Positions 1-9,740 of a DNA stretch of 50,579 bases are shown one piece after another (the first letter of the stretch is position 1; every line of letters starts with the position of its first letter). Both the position numbers and the translations under genes were made by a program. The notes beneath the pieces were generated by a model that was not told the origin of the DNA, did no database searches, and saw only the letters and a list, made by a program, of their open reading frames with translations. This DNA is from Pseudomonas sp. TH10 (GTDB lineage: Bacteria > Pseudomonadota > Gammaproteobacteria > Pseudomonadales > Pseudomonadaceae): NCBI RefSeq assembly GCF_016651255.1, contig NZ_JAEKEG010000064.1:1-50579 (forward strand), given 5' to 3'.

Positions 1-342
1 TCGCTGGTGATTTTCCGTCCGCTGGAAGGACTGTTGGTGGAGCAACCTTGGTATCGCGGGCGTGTGGTGCTGATTGGCGATGCGGTGCACGCCACCACAC
101 CGCATCTCGCTTCCGGGGCGTGTATTGGCATTGAGGACGCCATCGTGCTGGCAGAGGAACTTGAGAAAGCCTCCAGCCTGTCGGCTGCGCTGGAGTGCTT
201 TCAGCAACGTCGATGGGAGCGCTGCCGACTGGTCGTGGAGAATTCAATGCGTCTGGGCGAAATCGAGATTAATGGCGGCGACAAGGCCGAGCACATGCGC
301 ATCATGCATGCTTCATTCGCCGCATTGGCTCAACCGATCTGA
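1..342 (+). CDS. FAD-dependent aromatic monooxygenase, C-terminal part (5' end outside window)
   Basis: Only the last ~113 residues are present; the frame is open from base 1. The segment GDAVHATTPHLASGACIGIED is the second FAD-binding motif (GD...P) of class A flavoprotein hydroxylases of the salicylate hydroxylase / 6-hydroxynicotinate monooxygenase type, with the usual C-terminal helix after it. Such enzymes hydroxylate an aromatic ring using NAD(P)H and O2. It lies 15 bases before a dihydrodiol-type dehydrogenase and is probably co-transcribed with it. Family is clear; the substrate cannot be told from this fragment. Confidence 0.8.
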   Translation, partial: SLVIFRPLEGLLVEQPWYRGRVVLIGDAVHATTPHLASGACIGIEDAIVLAEELEKASSLSAALECFQQRRWERCRLVVENSMRLGEIEINGGDKAEHMRIMHASFAALAQPI

Positions 343-357
343 CATGGAGAGACGACG

Positions 358-1167
358 ATGAGTTTGTTAAGTGAGCATGTAGTACTGGTGACTGGTGGTG
401 GTTCAGGCCTGGGCCTAGGCCTGGCGCGTCACTGCCTGAGCGAGGGCGCGCAGGTGGCGATCTTCGAAATCTCACCCGAGAAGGTCGTTCTGCTACGTGA
501 AGAGTTCGGTCCTGACGTGCTGGTCTTTCAGGGCGACGTAACGCGCCTTGATGATTTACGTGCCTGCCGCGAAGCGGTGCTTTCACGTTTTGGCCGGCTT
601 GATGCACTGATTGGTGCGCAGGGTATTTTCGACGGCAACGTGCCGCTTATGGAAATGCCTGAGGAGCGCCTCGATGCACTGTTTGACGAGGTAATGCGGG
701 TTAACGTCAAAGGCTATCTGCTGTCGGCCCGGGTGTTCTTTGATCTGCTGCGTGCCAGTGAAGGTGCCATGGTGCTGACCACTTCGACTGCAGCTTATGC
801 CGCCGATGGTGGCGGTGCGGTGTACAGCGCAAGCAAGGGCGCAATACGCAGTCTGGTCAACCAGTTGGCGTTCGAATGTGCGCCACATGTACGGGTCAAT
901 GCCGTCGCACCGGCCGGTATTGCCAACAGCCAACTGAGCGGGCCGCGTTCACTGGGGTTAGAGGCGCAAAAGCAATCCGACATTCCTGAGGATGCCTTTC
1001 TCTCGATGTTTCGCTCGCTCAGTTTGCTCAAGGAACTCCCGACGCCCGAGGATCACGGGCCGCTCTATGCCTTCCTGGCGTCCAGGCAGAACCGCATTAT
1101 GACCGGGCAGACGGTCGTGGCTGATCAGGGGATGCTCAACCGGGCGGTGCTGCATCGGCAGCACTGA
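358..1167 (+). CDS. Short-chain dehydrogenase, cis-dihydrodiol dehydrogenase type (HcaB/BphB-like)
   Basis: A 269-residue SDR. The N-terminal nucleotide-binding motif TGGGSGLGLGLA lies at about residues 12-23 and the catalytic Ser and Tyr-x3-Lys in TTSTAAY and YSASK near residues 141-161. Overall pattern (ISPEKV.LREEFG, VNVKGYL, C-terminal SRQNRIMTGQTVVAD) resembles the dehydrogenases that rearomatise cis-dihydrodiols in biphenyl and phenylpropionate degradation. A GGAGA ribosome site precedes the ATG. It follows the monooxygenase fragment closely and converges with the LysR gene. Exact substrate is inferred only from family resemblance. Confidence 0.8.
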   Translation: MSLLSEHVVLVTGGGSGLGLGLARHCLSEGAQVAIFEISPEKVVLLREEFGPDVLVFQGDVTRLDDLRACREAVLSRFGRLDALIGAQGIFDGNVPLMEMPEERLDALFDEVMRVNVKGYLLSARVFFDLLRASEGAMVLTTSTAAYAADGGGAVYSASKGAIRSLVNQLAFECAPHVRVNAVAPAGIANSQLSGPRSLGLEAQKQSDIPEDAFLSMFRSLSLLKELPTPEDHGPLYAFLASRQNRIMTGQTVVADQGMLNRAVLHRQH

Positions 1168-1196
1168 TTGCGCGCTGCCGGGCTGCTGCCATGTGC

Positions 1197-2104
1197 TCAG
1201 GAGCGGTTCTTCAGCAACAAAGGGGCTTCCTGCTCCAGCAGCTTTTGCACCGTGCGGGTCGCCAGGGTGTTGGGGCGACGCAGGGAGCTGGCCAGTACTA
1301 CGCTGCGCATGAGTTCCGGCTTGATGATACGGGCGACCGAAAAGCGTGGGTCGTCGACGTGTTCAAACAAACCCGAGGTGATTGCGTAGCCGCCACCGGC
1401 AGCGACGATTTCCCATTGCAGCCGGATCGAGTCTGCTTCCACCGCACAGTCGAATTGAATGCCGTGCGACTTGGAGAGTTTTCAAGCCGCGCGCGCAATG
1501 GATGAGGGCGCGAAGGCAGTACCAAAGGTAGACCCTGCAGGCTAGATAACTCGACGGTGGATTGTGTGACAGCGGGATCTTGCGCACGACCGACCAGCAT
1601 GAGTTTGGGTTGTACCAGCACCGTCTCTTCCAGGTTCGACACATCGGCTTCGCGTAGAAGCAACGCCATGTCTACACGCCCTTCATTGATGAGTTCTTCA
1701 AGGTGTGCGCTGCTGCCTTCGCAGATCTGCAACTTGATGCGCGGGTAACGTTCATGCACCAGCTTGTAAAGTGGCCCTGCGATTGGCTCTACGGTAGATG
1801 GCAGCAAGCCAATGCGTACCTCGCCAATCGGAATGCCGCCGGAGGTGCGAATCACGTCGGAGACTTCTTCCGATTCCTCTACCAGGGCTTCGATACGCGG
1901 CAGGATCTGCAGGCCGAATTCGGTGAGGTTGACGCCGCGACCGGTACGGTTGAACAGCCTGACGCCGCATTCGCGTTCCAGTTGGGAAATATGCCGGCTG
2001 ATCATCGATTGCGGTACGTCGAGTGCCACGGCTGCTTGAGTCAGGCTTCCCAACTTGGCGACCTTGATGAAATGGTGCCATTTCGGGTCCAGGATCGATT
2101 GCAC
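1197..2104 (-). CDS. LysR-family transcriptional regulator (apparent frameshift)
   Basis: The N-terminal winged helix-turn-helix (about residues 5-65, with FIKVAKLGSLTQAAVALDVP and SMISRHISQLE) and the substrate-binding domain are clear. The reading frame shifts near 1479-1482. The first frame ends ...LPSRPHPLRARLE; the remainder, from KSHGIQFDCAVEADS to LLLKNRS, lies in another frame. One extra base in the AAAA run (minus strand) joins them into 302 residues, the normal LysR length. It converges with the dehydrogenase gene at 358-1167 and probably controls that element's catabolic genes. Either a sequencing slip or a pseudogene. Confidence 0.75.
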
Positions 2105-2367
2105 TGTGGCTATCCTTTTTATTTTTTATGGAAGACGTGAGGCTTTGGATTATTCCATGCGTTCGGTATCCAGGGCAAAGGGCGAGCTCGAACTGCTCAA
2201 TAAGCGACTCTTTACGGTGCTTGCGCCGAGAGCTATGGAACGGGGCGGAATCAGCCCCCGTTCCCCACGACAAAAGTTCTCAGCCTCTGAAGATACAGAG
2301 TTGCCTTCAATATCGATGCTGATTTCCAGGTCGTTTCAATGTCCGGAGAGCGCTGGGGGCAACAGCC

Positions 2368-3822
2368 CTATGAGGGAGACCACGTCTCTGTAGCCGCGAA
2401 CGCTGGAAAGGACAGCATCGACTCGGTCGGTGTGTGCTCGTAGGTTGAGGACAACACGGCACTGAGTCGATCGCCCAGCAGGTTCCAGGCGCGTTTCTTC
2501 TCTTCGGCATAATCGTGATGCAGGTAGTGGCGCCTCACCTGAGAGCCGGCCAGCACATGGTTTTGACAGCGATCGATGACGTCCAGGCTGACACCCAAAG
2601 CCTGCATCATGGTCGCGCCCGTGCGGCGCAGGTCATGGGGTGTCCAGTCACCGTTCTGGCCGTCGGCAAGCACCAGGGTATCGTCATGACGCCGTCTGGA
2701 GAGGGCCTTACGGTTTTTGAACCGAGCCTGACGATCGCCGACCTGTTTGCTCACCACTTTCACGTCAACATGCAGGTCATCCTGCTTGTTGGGAAAGCAC
2801 CACCGGGAGTCTCCCGTGAGGGTCTTGAGTTCCTCAAAGAAATGCAGGGCGAAGGGCGACAGGAAGACATGGTGGTCTTGTTTCTTGCCGCGGGTGCCTT
2901 TGACGTTCTCGCTGGGAATAAACCAAGTCTGCTGGTCCAGGTCGACATTTCTCCATTCGGCCTGGAGCAACTCGCCAATGCGGCACAAGGTGCCCAGGCT
3001 GATCCAGAGCGCGAGTTGGGTTTCCTTCTTTAACGGCCGAATGCCGTCGTATTTTTGGCCGGCGGGGAGGGCGTTGTAATCAGCGGTCATTTGCTGGAAG
3101 CGGTTGTGCAATTCCAACAGCTCCGCCGGCGAAAGGATCCGGCTTCTTTCCGCTTCGTAGTCGGCAGGGATCAAGGGGGAGATGTCGACCAGCTCAGTTG
3201 GATCACCCTCGATCAATAAGGCCCGCCAAGGTTGGCGCTTTCTAGCCCAGCTAAACATCTGGGTGAGGTCGGCGAAGAAGCTGATGGCTTGCCGGTAAGC
3301 GCCGCGGTTGAGCACGGCCCGGATCAGCGCCCGAACATCGTGTTCGGAAACATTGTTCACCGCTGTCTTGCCAAGTGCTGGTAAAAGGTCCTTGTTAAAG
3401 CGTCGTTGCAACTCGGCATTACCGTCTTTGCGCGCCACGCCATCCAACAGCCAGGCCTTGGCCAGATCTTGGACGGTCAGCGTTAGCACCTTCGTCGTTT
3501 TTATACGTTCGGCCTCTACGTTAGCCGCGACGTATGCCTGTGCCTTGGCGGTTTTCTTGTGCTCGTTGGGATTGATCTGCTCATCAATGAGTGCCCGTGC
3601 CTGGTTGCGGGCCTTGCGGATGTCCGTCAGGGATTTGCGTGGCCAGGATCCGCAGGCGTATTCTTTGTTCTGGTCGCCCCACCGATAGCGATAGAAAAAG
3701 CTGACCGACACGCCGTCTTTGCGCAGGGAAATTCGACCCGCGAGATTGCCATCTTCCCGGAGGATTCGGCCTGCATCGTTGGCGGTCAGCGACTCTAGTT
3801 CTTTGATGGTGATTTTGGCCAT
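2368..3822 (-). CDS. Tyrosine-type site-specific integrase
   Basis: 484 residues from the ATG at 3822 (MAKITIKELE). It has the N-terminal arm-binding domain seen in island/P4-type integrases, a central SAM-like domain and the C-terminal catalytic domain. Visible catalytic residues are Arg281 (CRIGELL), Lys309 (NVKGT), His396-x2-Arg399 (HDLRRTG), His422 and Tyr433 (RRHYLHHDY), so the enzyme looks intact. It recombines an element with the tRNA attachment site; its start faces the tRNA-Pro fragment 160 bases away. The frame stays open to 3915, giving a possible 31-residue extension, but the MAKIT start fits the family. A truncated second copy lies at 20811-20930. Confidence 0.93.
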   Translation of the reverse strand: MAKITIKELESLTANDAGRILREDGNLAGRISLRKDGVSVSFFYRYRWGDQNKEYACGSWPRKSLTDIRKARNQARALIDEQINPNEHKKTAKAQAYVAANVEAERIKTTKVLTLTVQDLAKAWLLDGVARKDGNAELQRRFNKDLLPALGKTAVNNVSEHDVRALIRAVLNRGAYRQAISFFADLTQMFSWARKRQPWRALLIEGDPTELVDISPLIPADYEAERSRILSPAELLELHNRFQQMTADYNALPAGQKYDGIRPLKKETQLALWISLGTLCRIGELLQAEWRNVDLDQQTWFIPSENVKGTRGKKQDHHVFLSPFALHFFEELKTLTGDSRWCFPNKQDDLHVDVKVVSKQVGDRQARFKNRKALSRRRHDDTLVLADGQNGDWTPHDLRRTGATMMQALGVSLDVIDRCQNHVLAGSQVRRHYLHHDYAEEKKRAWNLLGDRLSAVLSSTYEHTPTESMLSFPAFAATETWSPS

Positions 3823-3981
3823 AAAATGGGTTCCCCTACTTTTACCCCCACAAAAACGTCGGCTCTTGATGGACGTTACTGGACTCTCGTAGAGCAGAAC
3901 ATCGCTGGAGCTCAAGTAAATACTAGCTTAGAAAAATCCAGAGTAAAATTTTGGAAGCTTTCAAGAAGTATGAAAAAGGAG

Positions 3982-4026
3982 ATGGGGTGCTAGGGGTCGA
4001 GTGTTCGAATCACTCCGTCCCGACCA
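3982..4026 (+). other. Attachment site (att) copy 1: 3' half of tRNA-Pro(GGG)
   Basis: This 45-base segment reads as the end of a tRNA. It has anticodon loop ATGGGGT (anticodon GGG), the 3' anticodon-stem strand GCTAG, T-arm GAGTG-TTCGAAT-CACTC, 3' acceptor strand CGTCCCG, then A and CCA. The 5' half of a tRNA is absent upstream, so it is the core copied at the distal end of an element inserted into tRNA-Pro. The intact tRNA would lie to the left, outside the window. An identical copy is at 21090-21134. Confidence 0.85.
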
Positions 4027-4036
4027 TATTTTTCAA

Positions 4037-4070
4037 GGGGTTGCGAGATTTTATCTCGCGACCCTTTTTT
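4037..4070 (+). terminator. Rho-independent terminator after the tRNA-Pro fragment
   Basis: The inverted repeat GGGTTGCGAGAT / ATCTCGCGACCC is followed by six T. It is carried along with the tRNA 3' end and repeated at 21145-21178, as expected if it is the terminator of the original tRNA gene. Confidence 0.85.
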
Positions 4071-4293
4071 ATTTTTCTGCGTTTTTACCCCCACGAAACG
4101 ACTGGCTCTGGGTGGAATCTTCGGCTGTACTAGCTCCTTGAGGACGGATCGAACGGCGAAGCGGTTATAAACTAGGCTTTACGCTTGGTCCGTACTCAAG
4201 CTGCACGCAAGGCTGGCTAGGTAATCTTGGTTTGATACGAAACGGCCTTTAGAGGGCGTTTTGTTGGCGGACTTCCATTGCGTTACATGAAAA

Positions 4294-5577
4294 TCACCAT
4301 AACCTCCATGTGTAATCGACATTCACCCGTAGCTCATTATCATCCCGATGGCTGGCCTGGGCGGTGAAGTCGTTGCGGTACCAGGCGTTACGCACGCGCA
4401 GAGCTAGACCCTTCAGTGGAGTCCCCTGAAGCACGTAAGACAGTTCGATATCCTTTTCGCTCTCGGTCAGGTTGGAGCCTCCCAGCTTGGCTAGTTCGAT
4501 ATTGTCACCACTCACGTAGCGCAGCATGCCATTGAGTCCCGGCACGCCAAGGCCTGCAAAATTGTAGTCATACCGTACTTGCCAACTGCGCTCTTTTGGG
4601 TTGAGAAACTCAGAGCTCAGCGTGCCTTCGGTGATCACTAACGGTTCAGTGCCGAACATGTAGGGCATGGCTGTCTTGCCGGTCAGTTGCATGTAGCCGG
4701 CCCCGAATTTGTGGGCGCCCAGGGCGTACGTCAGCATCAGTGCCGCATTGCGGTTGTCCACCGGGCCGGCCTTGGCTGCGCCGTCTTCACCGGTAACGAA
4801 CAGACGAAAGTCGCTTTTCAGGCTGCCCGGGCCCATAAGGCGATTGTCGACAAAGCCGTAGAAGTCCTTGCAGTACAGGTCAGCGAGTTCTGCGTGGTAG
4901 TACTTCAGCGTCAGTTGCGGCGACCAGGCATAGTCGCCGCCGACAAAAGAAAAACGGTCCGACTCGGCGGCGCCATTGAAGCGTCCGTTAGGTGAACCGA
5001 CCGACATTTTCTGGTAATCGGTGAAATCACGCAGATTGACGCGATCCAGCCAGCCAACGTGCAGGGTGAGGTTGTCGATTTCCTGAGACTTCAAATACGC
5101 GCCGCGGAAGGTCTGTGGCAAGAGGCGGGTAGGGCTGGCGAAAGCGATCGGCAGAAACGTGCTAATGGTGCCCAATTGCAGCTCGCTTTTCGATGCCCTG
5201 ACCTTGGCCGTCAGACCCAGCTCCGAATATTCATCGGCCGGCTCACGGGTGGTGGCGCTGTACGGCAGCAGGCCGGTGCCGGTGCGGCCGCGTGAAGAAT
5301 CCAGCTGCACGCCCATCAAGCCCTGGGCGTCGAGGCCGAACCCTACAGGACCTTCTGTATAACCTGAACGCACGTTGAGAACGAAACCCAGGGCCCACTC
5401 GCGGGCGGCGGCCTGGGGTGTGGCGTTCACGTAATTACGATCGAAGTAAAAATTGCGCATTGTCAGATCGGCGTGGCTGTCATCGACAAAACCGCTGGCG
5501 CAAGCCTGGCCAAAAGACAGAACGCAGGTGCAGGCGCTGAGCGCCCGAAGAGAGTTCTTGAGCATGCAGGTGTTCAC
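4294..5577 (-). CDS. OprD-family outer-membrane porin
   Basis: 427 residues with a signal peptide ending near residue 27 (SFGQACA-SG), then the typical OprD opening FVDDSHADLTMRNFYFDRNY. It ends in an aromatic residue (DYTWRLW), as outer-membrane barrels do. OprD-type channels admit small organic acids; as the last gene of the mhp operon it most likely admits phenylpropionoid acids. It lies 60 bases after mhpT. The start drawn is a GTG at 5577; an ATG four codons in (5565) is equally possible, and neither has a strong ribosome site. Confidence 0.88.
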   Translation of the reverse strand: MNTCMLKNSLRALSACTCVLSFGQACASGFVDDSHADLTMRNFYFDRNYVNATPQAAAREWALGFVLNVRSGYTEGPVGFGLDAQGLMGVQLDSSRGRTGTGLLPYSATTREPADEYSELGLTAKVRASKSELQLGTISTFLPIAFASPTRLLPQTFRGAYLKSQEIDNLTLHVGWLDRVNLRDFTDYQKMSVGSPNGRFNGAAESDRFSFVGGDYAWSPQLTLKYYHAELADLYCKDFYGFVDNRLMGPGSLKSDFRLFVTGEDGAAKAGPVDNRNAALMLTYALGAHKFGAGYMQLTGKTAMPYMFGTEPLVITEGTLSSEFLNPKERSWQVRYDYNFAGLGVPGLNGMLRYVSGDNIELAKLGGSNLTESEKDIELSYVLQGTPLKGLALRVRNAWYRNDFTAQASHRDDNELRVNVDYTWRLW

Positions 5578-5637
5578 TTTTATTGTAGTTGGAGGTGAAC
5601 CCGCACCGTTTGGGCGCGGGGTATTACGAATGGGTGG

Positions 5638-6846
5638 TCAGTCAGGCTGAGCGCTGTTGCGGCGCACTGACAGGTAAAACATCGCCACTGCAGCGATGAC
5701 GATGCCCGGCGCCGAGGCGAGCATCACCCCGGCGGTGCCGGTGCCCAAGGCGAGCATCTTGCCGGCCACCAGCGGGCCGCTCATTGCGCCGAGTCTGCCG
5801 ATGGCTACCGCGCTGCCCACACCCGTGGCTCGCACGGAAGGGCGATAAAAATGCGGTGCCAAGGCATACAGCACACACTGCCCGCCGGTGGCGAAAAAGC
5901 CGGCAACGAAACCGGCCGCCAGCATGCTCTCCAGCTGGCTGGCCAAACCCAGAGCAGTCAGCGAAGCGAGAATGCCGACATAGATGAGTGCGGACAGGGC
6001 CCAGGCCGGCAGACGGTCCATCACCCAGCCCAGCAGCAAGGTGCCGGTCGCTGCGCCAAATTGCAGCGCCAGCATCACCCAGCTGGCCTGGGTACCGCTG
6101 AAGCCTTGGCCGATCAACAGGCTGGGCAGCCAATTGATCAGGATGTAGACCACCATGAGCGTGAAGAAGTAGCTGACCCAGATCATCGCGGTCGGCAGGG
6201 CCGCACCCTCGCGAAACAGGCCCCGGACCACGCCGACCGGAGCGACGTTCTGGCCGCGCTGGAGAAACTGTGCCGACTCGGGCAGATAAAGTGCCAACAG
6301 CGGCACAATCAACAGCGGCACCACTCCGCCGACATAGAACACCACTTGCCAGCCACCGGCCAGATCGGCGATGCCAATTGTAGCTGCGAGCGCAGCACCC
6401 AACGGCACGCCGCAATACATCAGGCTAACGGCGGTGCCACGCAGGCGCGGGCTTGCCACTTCACTGCTCAGGGCGATCAGGTTAGGCAACGCGGCGCCCA
6501 GGCCCACGCCCGTGAGGCAGCGGGCAACCAACAGGCTGTTGAAGTCCCAAGCCATGGCGGTGACCAGCGAGAACAGCCCGAACAGCGCCACCGACACCAT
6601 CAGCACGCGTTTGCGACCGATGCGATCCGCGAGCATGCCGCCGAGGAAAGCGCCGGGCAGCAGGCCGAAAATTCCGGCGCTGAAGACCCAGCCCATGTGT
6701 AATTTATCCAGTTGGAAAGCCGCAGCCATACCTTGGGCGGCGATCCCCGAGGCTTGCAGGTCCAGGCCTTCCATGAGGGCGACGAGGAAACACAGACTGA
6801 TGGTCCGCGCCATGTGTAACGGTGTTATCACGTTCAGCGATGTCAT
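5638..6846 (-). CDS. mhpT: 3-(3-hydroxyphenyl)propionate MFS transporter MhpT
   Basis: 402 residues from the ATG at 6846. About 12 membrane segments of the aromatic acid:H+ symporter (AAHS) family are apparent. The signatures FLVALMEGLDLQASGIAAQG, GGMLADRIGRKR, TGVGLGAALPNLIAL and RATGVGSAVAIGRLGAMSGP follow E. coli MhpT closely. It imports 3-(3-hydroxyphenyl)propionate across the inner membrane. It lies 85 bases after mhpE, in the same place as in E. coli. Confidence 0.92.
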   Translation of the reverse strand: MTSLNVITPLHMARTISLCFLVALMEGLDLQASGIAAQGMAAAFQLDKLHMGWVFSAGIFGLLPGAFLGGMLADRIGRKRVLMVSVALFGLFSLVTAMAWDFNSLLVARCLTGVGLGAALPNLIALSSEVASPRLRGTAVSLMYCGVPLGAALAATIGIADLAGGWQVVFYVGGVVPLLIVPLLALYLPESAQFLQRGQNVAPVGVVRGLFREGAALPTAMIWVSYFFTLMVVYILINWLPSLLIGQGFSGTQASWVMLALQFGAATGTLLLGWVMDRLPAWALSALIYVGILASLTALGLASQLESMLAAGFVAGFFATGGQCVLYALAPHFYRPSVRATGVGSAVAIGRLGAMSGPLVAGKMLALGTGTAGVMLASAPGIVIAAVAMFYLSVRRNSAQPD

Positions 6847-6931
6847 GTGGAATACCCGTTTTATTGTTGTAATGGGCAAAGCAAACCCGTCCGGCCGCTG
6901 CGTGGGCGACCAGCCGGGGGTGATGCACGGT

Positions 6932-7951
6932 TCAGCGCTTGAGCAGGTCCAGAGCAACGTCGACGATCATGTCTTCCTGGCCGCCAACCATCCGCCGCTT
7001 ACCCAGTTCGACGAGGATGTCGAGGGTCTTGAGGCCGTACTTCGCGGCAGCGATTTCGGCGTGGCGCAGGAAGCTTGAGTAGACGCCGGCATAACCCAGC
7101 GCCAGGGTCTCGCGGTCGACTCGAACGGGACGATCCTGTAGCGGACGGACGATGTCATCGGCCGCGTCCATCAGGGTGTAAAGGTCGGTGCCGTGGTTCC
7201 AACCCAAGCGTTCGGCAGCGGCGATGAACACTTCCAGCGGCGCATTACCGGCACCTGCGCCCATGCCGGCGAGGCTGGCGTCGATGCGGTCGCAACCTTC
7301 CTCGACGGCAGTGATCGAGTTGGCCACGCCGAGCGATAGGTTGTGGTGAGCGTGCATACCCGTTTCGGTATCAGGCTTGAGCACGGCCTTGAACGCACGG
7401 AAACGCTCGCGCACATCCTGCATGTTCATCGCCCCACCAGAGTCGGCCATGTACACGCAGGTCGCGCCGTAGCTCTCCATCAACTGCGCCTGCGCGGCCA
7501 ACTGCTCGGCCGGGATCATGTGGCTCATCATCAGGAAACCGACGGTGTCCATGCCCAGCTCACGGGCGTACTCGATGTGCTGCTTCGACACGTCGGCTTC
7601 GGTGCAATGGGTGGCGACGCGTACCACCCGGGCCCCGGCGTTGTACGCCGCTTTCAAGTCATGCACGGTGCCGATGCCGGGCAACAACAAGGTCGTGATT
7701 TTGGCGTGGCTGATGACATCGGCGGCAGCCTCGATCCACTCCAGATCGGTGTGCGCCGCGAAGCCATAGTTGAAGCTCGAGCCCTGCAGGCCATCACCGT
7801 GGGCGACTTCAATCGCATCGACTTTGGCTTTGTCCAAGGCGCGGGCAATGTCTTGCACGTTCTGAATCGAATACTGATGTCGAATCGCGTGGCTACCGTC
7901 GCGCAGGGTCACGTCGGAGATGTAAAGTTTTTTACCGGGGTTGAAAGTCAT
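6932..7951 (-). CDS. mhpE: 4-hydroxy-2-oxovalerate aldolase MhpE
   Basis: 339 residues of the DRE-TIM aldolase family. It has the N-terminal metal and substrate motif [15 protein letters not shown], the [13 protein letters not shown] metal-ligand histidines, and [13 protein letters not shown]. It cleaves 4-hydroxy-2-oxopentanoate to pyruvate and acetaldehyde and normally forms a channelling complex with the acetaldehyde dehydrogenase next to it. It is 10 bases downstream of mhpF; ATG with GGAGA upstream. Length and order match E. coli. Confidence 0.95.
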   Translation of the reverse strand: MTFNPGKKLYISDVTLRDGSHAIRHQYSIQNVQDIARALDKAKVDAIEVAHGDGLQGSSFNYGFAAHTDLEWIEAAADVISHAKITTLLLPGIGTVHDLKAAYNAGARVVRVATHCTEADVSKQHIEYARELGMDTVGFLMMSHMIPAEQLAAQAQLMESYGATCVYMADSGGAMNMQDVRERFRAFKAVLKPDTETGMHAHHNLSLGVANSITAVEEGCDRIDASLAGMGAGAGNAPLEVFIAAAERLGWNHGTDLYTLMDAADDIVRPLQDRPVRVDRETLALGYAGVYSSFLRHAEIAAAKYGLKTLDILVELGKRRMVGGQEDMIVDVALDLLKR

Positions 7952-7961
7952 GTCGGTCTCC

Positions 7962-8897
7962 TCAGGCGTTCAGCATCGACAACGCCATGCGCTCGGCGGT
8001 AGCCAAGGCCGCGGAGGTCATGATGTCGAGGTTGCCGGCGTAGGCTGGCAAATAATGGGCGGCGCCTTCGACTTCGAGGAACACCGAGGTCTTGAGCCCG
8101 GAGAAGGTGCCGAGCCCGGGGATATGCAGCGGCGCGTCTTCGGGGATCACGTCGAACTGCACTTTCTGCTTGAGGCGATAGCCCGGCACATAGGCCTGCA
8201 CCGCCGCCGCCATCTCGACGATGGAGGCCTCGACCAGCGCCTGGTCCGCCGCTTCGGACAACACGAACACCGTGTCGCGCATCATCAGCGGCGGCTCGGC
8301 CGGGTTCATCACGATGATCGCCTTGCCCTTGGCGGCGCCGCCGATCACTTCGATAGCCTTGGAGGTGGTTTCGGTGAACTCGTCGATGTTGGCGCGGGTG
8401 CCGGGCCCCGCGGACTTGCTGGCGATCGAGGCGACGATTTCGGCGTAGTGCACCTTGGCTACTCGGGACACGGCCGCGACCATCGGAATGGTCGCCTGAC
8501 CGCCGCAGGTGACCATGTTGACGTTGAGCCGATCCAGGTTCTGTTCCAGGTTGACCACCGGCACACAGTACGGACCGATGGCTGCCGGGGTCAGGTCGAT
8601 CAAGCGGATACCGGCTTTGATCGAGCGCAGGAACGCGTCGTTCTTCACGTGGGCGCCGGCCGAAGTGGCATCGAAGACGAAGTCGATGTCCTTGAACACG
8701 TTCAGGCGGGCCAGCCCTTCAACGCCTTCATGGGTCACGGCCACGCCCATGCGTGCTGCGCGGGCCAGCCCGTCGGAGGCCGGGTCGATGCCAACCATGA
8801 CCGCCATTTCCAGGTGCTTGGCGTTACGCAGGATCTTGATCATCAGGTCGGTGCCGATGTTGCCGGACCCGATGATAGCGACTTTGAGTTTTTTCAT
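7962..8897 (-). CDS. mhpF: Acetaldehyde dehydrogenase (acylating) MhpF
   Basis: 311 residues from the ATG at 8897 ([19 protein letters not shown]). It shows the N-terminal NAD motif GSGNIG and the catalytic cysteine in [13 protein letters not shown] near residue 130. It converts acetaldehyde, NAD and CoA to acetyl-CoA as partner of MhpE. The frame extends 8 codons upstream, but the inner ATG has the homologous start. It follows mhpD by ~30 bases. Confidence 0.95.
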   Translation of the reverse strand: MKKLKVAIIGSGNIGTDLMIKILRNAKHLEMAVMVGIDPASDGLARAARMGVAVTHEGVEGLARLNVFKDIDFVFDATSAGAHVKNDAFLRSIKAGIRLIDLTPAAIGPYCVPVVNLEQNLDRLNVNMVTCGGQATIPMVAAVSRVAKVHYAEIVASIASKSAGPGTRANIDEFTETTSKAIEVIGGAAKGKAIIVMNPAEPPLMMRDTVFVLSEAADQALVEASIVEMAAAVQAYVPGYRLKQKVQFDVIPEDAPLHIPGLGTFSGLKTSVFLEVEGAAHYLPAYAGNLDIMTSAALATAERMALSMLNA

Positions 8898-8929
8898 TGT
8901 TATTGCCTCGTTTACACGCAAGTCGCCGA

Positions 8930-9726
8930 TTAATCAGCGCTGAACTGAACACCAACGCGGCCGATGCCTTCGATGTCGGCTTCAAAGCGGTCACCCGCCG
9001 TCACCGCCACCATCGGCCCCAGCGCGCCGGTCAGAATGATGTCGCCCGCGCGCAGCGGATCGCCCAGGCGAGCCATGGTTTGCGCCAGCCACACGGCGGC
9101 ATTGAGTGGATGGCCGAGGCATTCGGCGCCGCTGCCGCTGGACACTTCTTCGCCATTGCGGGTCATGCGCATGCTGGCCTGGCGCAGGTCCAGGCCATCG
9201 AGACGGCGGGCCGGGCCACCGAGGACGAAGCATCCGCTGGAGGCGTTATCGGCAACGGTATCGACGAAGCGGATGTTCCAGCCCTGCACGCGACTGCCGA
9301 CGATTTCCAATGCCGGGACGACCCAGCCGGTAGCCGCCATCACATCGGCAAACGTGGTGTCGGCACGGGGTAGATCACGCTCCAGAATCAGCGCAATTTC
9401 GGCTTCGATCTTCGGTTGCAGCACGCGGCCCGCCGGCACGTTTTCGTTATCGCCGTAGCACATGTCGGCGAACAAGGTGCCGAAATCCGGCTGATCGACG
9501 CCCAACTGCTGTTGCACCTTGGGGTTGGTCAGGCCGATCTTGCGTCCGACCACGCGCCGACCGCTGGAGCCACTCCGTGGGCGACGTTGAGCCGTTGGAT
9601 CGTGTACGCCGCTTCGGCATTGTCTTCACCGATCAGCTCACGCAAGGGCGCAATCCCTTCGCTGCGGGCTTCGGCGTGGCGCAGATCGGCGGCGAGTTGT
9701 TCCAGAGTTTCTTGAATAGGGGACAT
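8930..9726 (-). CDS. mhpD: 2-hydroxypenta-2,4-dienoate hydratase MhpD (apparent frameshift)
   Basis: The start [19 protein letters not shown] runs in one frame to ...NVAHGVAP. The remainder ([20 protein letters not shown] to VGVQFSAD) is in another. One added base at the CC run near 9566 rejoins them into 265 residues (E. coli MhpD is ~269). Both halves match the hydratase family, including [19 protein letters not shown] and [14 protein letters not shown]. The enzyme adds water to 2-hydroxypenta-2,4-dienoate to give 4-hydroxy-2-oxovalerate. A slip in the sequence is more likely than decay, because the rest of the gene is well conserved. Confidence 0.9.
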
Positions 9727-9740
9727 GTTGGCCTCTGTGA

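Larger units (their letters stand above)
1..4026. mobile_element. Integrated element 1, right end (left end outside window)
   Basis: An intact tyrosine integrase sits next to a tRNA-Pro 3' fragment, so this part belongs to an element inserted at tRNA-Pro(GGG). Cargo visible here is an aromatic monooxygenase tail, a dihydrodiol-type dehydrogenase and a LysR regulator. Assignment of 1-2104 to the element rests on position only, because the left end is not seen. Confidence 0.65.
3731..4117. repeat. Direct repeat, copy 1: integrase 5' end plus attachment region
   Basis: This ~387-base stretch is repeated in the same orientation at 20839-21224. It covers the first ~30 integrase codons, the upstream region, the tRNA-Pro fragment and the terminator hairpin. 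The central ~250 bases are almost identical between copies; divergence rises at both edges. The two copies bracket about 17 kb and show that two related elements sit side by side. Confidence 0.9.

Noticed and set aside
3951..4133. 60-codon open frame across att copy 1 (and its partner at 21059)
   Set aside because: It runs through the tRNA fragment and the terminator hairpin; conserved only because the repeat is.
5851..6702. Long open frames antisense to mhpT, the Mo subunit (25687-26997) and the GGDEF-EAL gene (22706-24064)
   Set aside because: Shadows of high-GC coding sequence; the opposite strand carries clear conserved motifs throughout.
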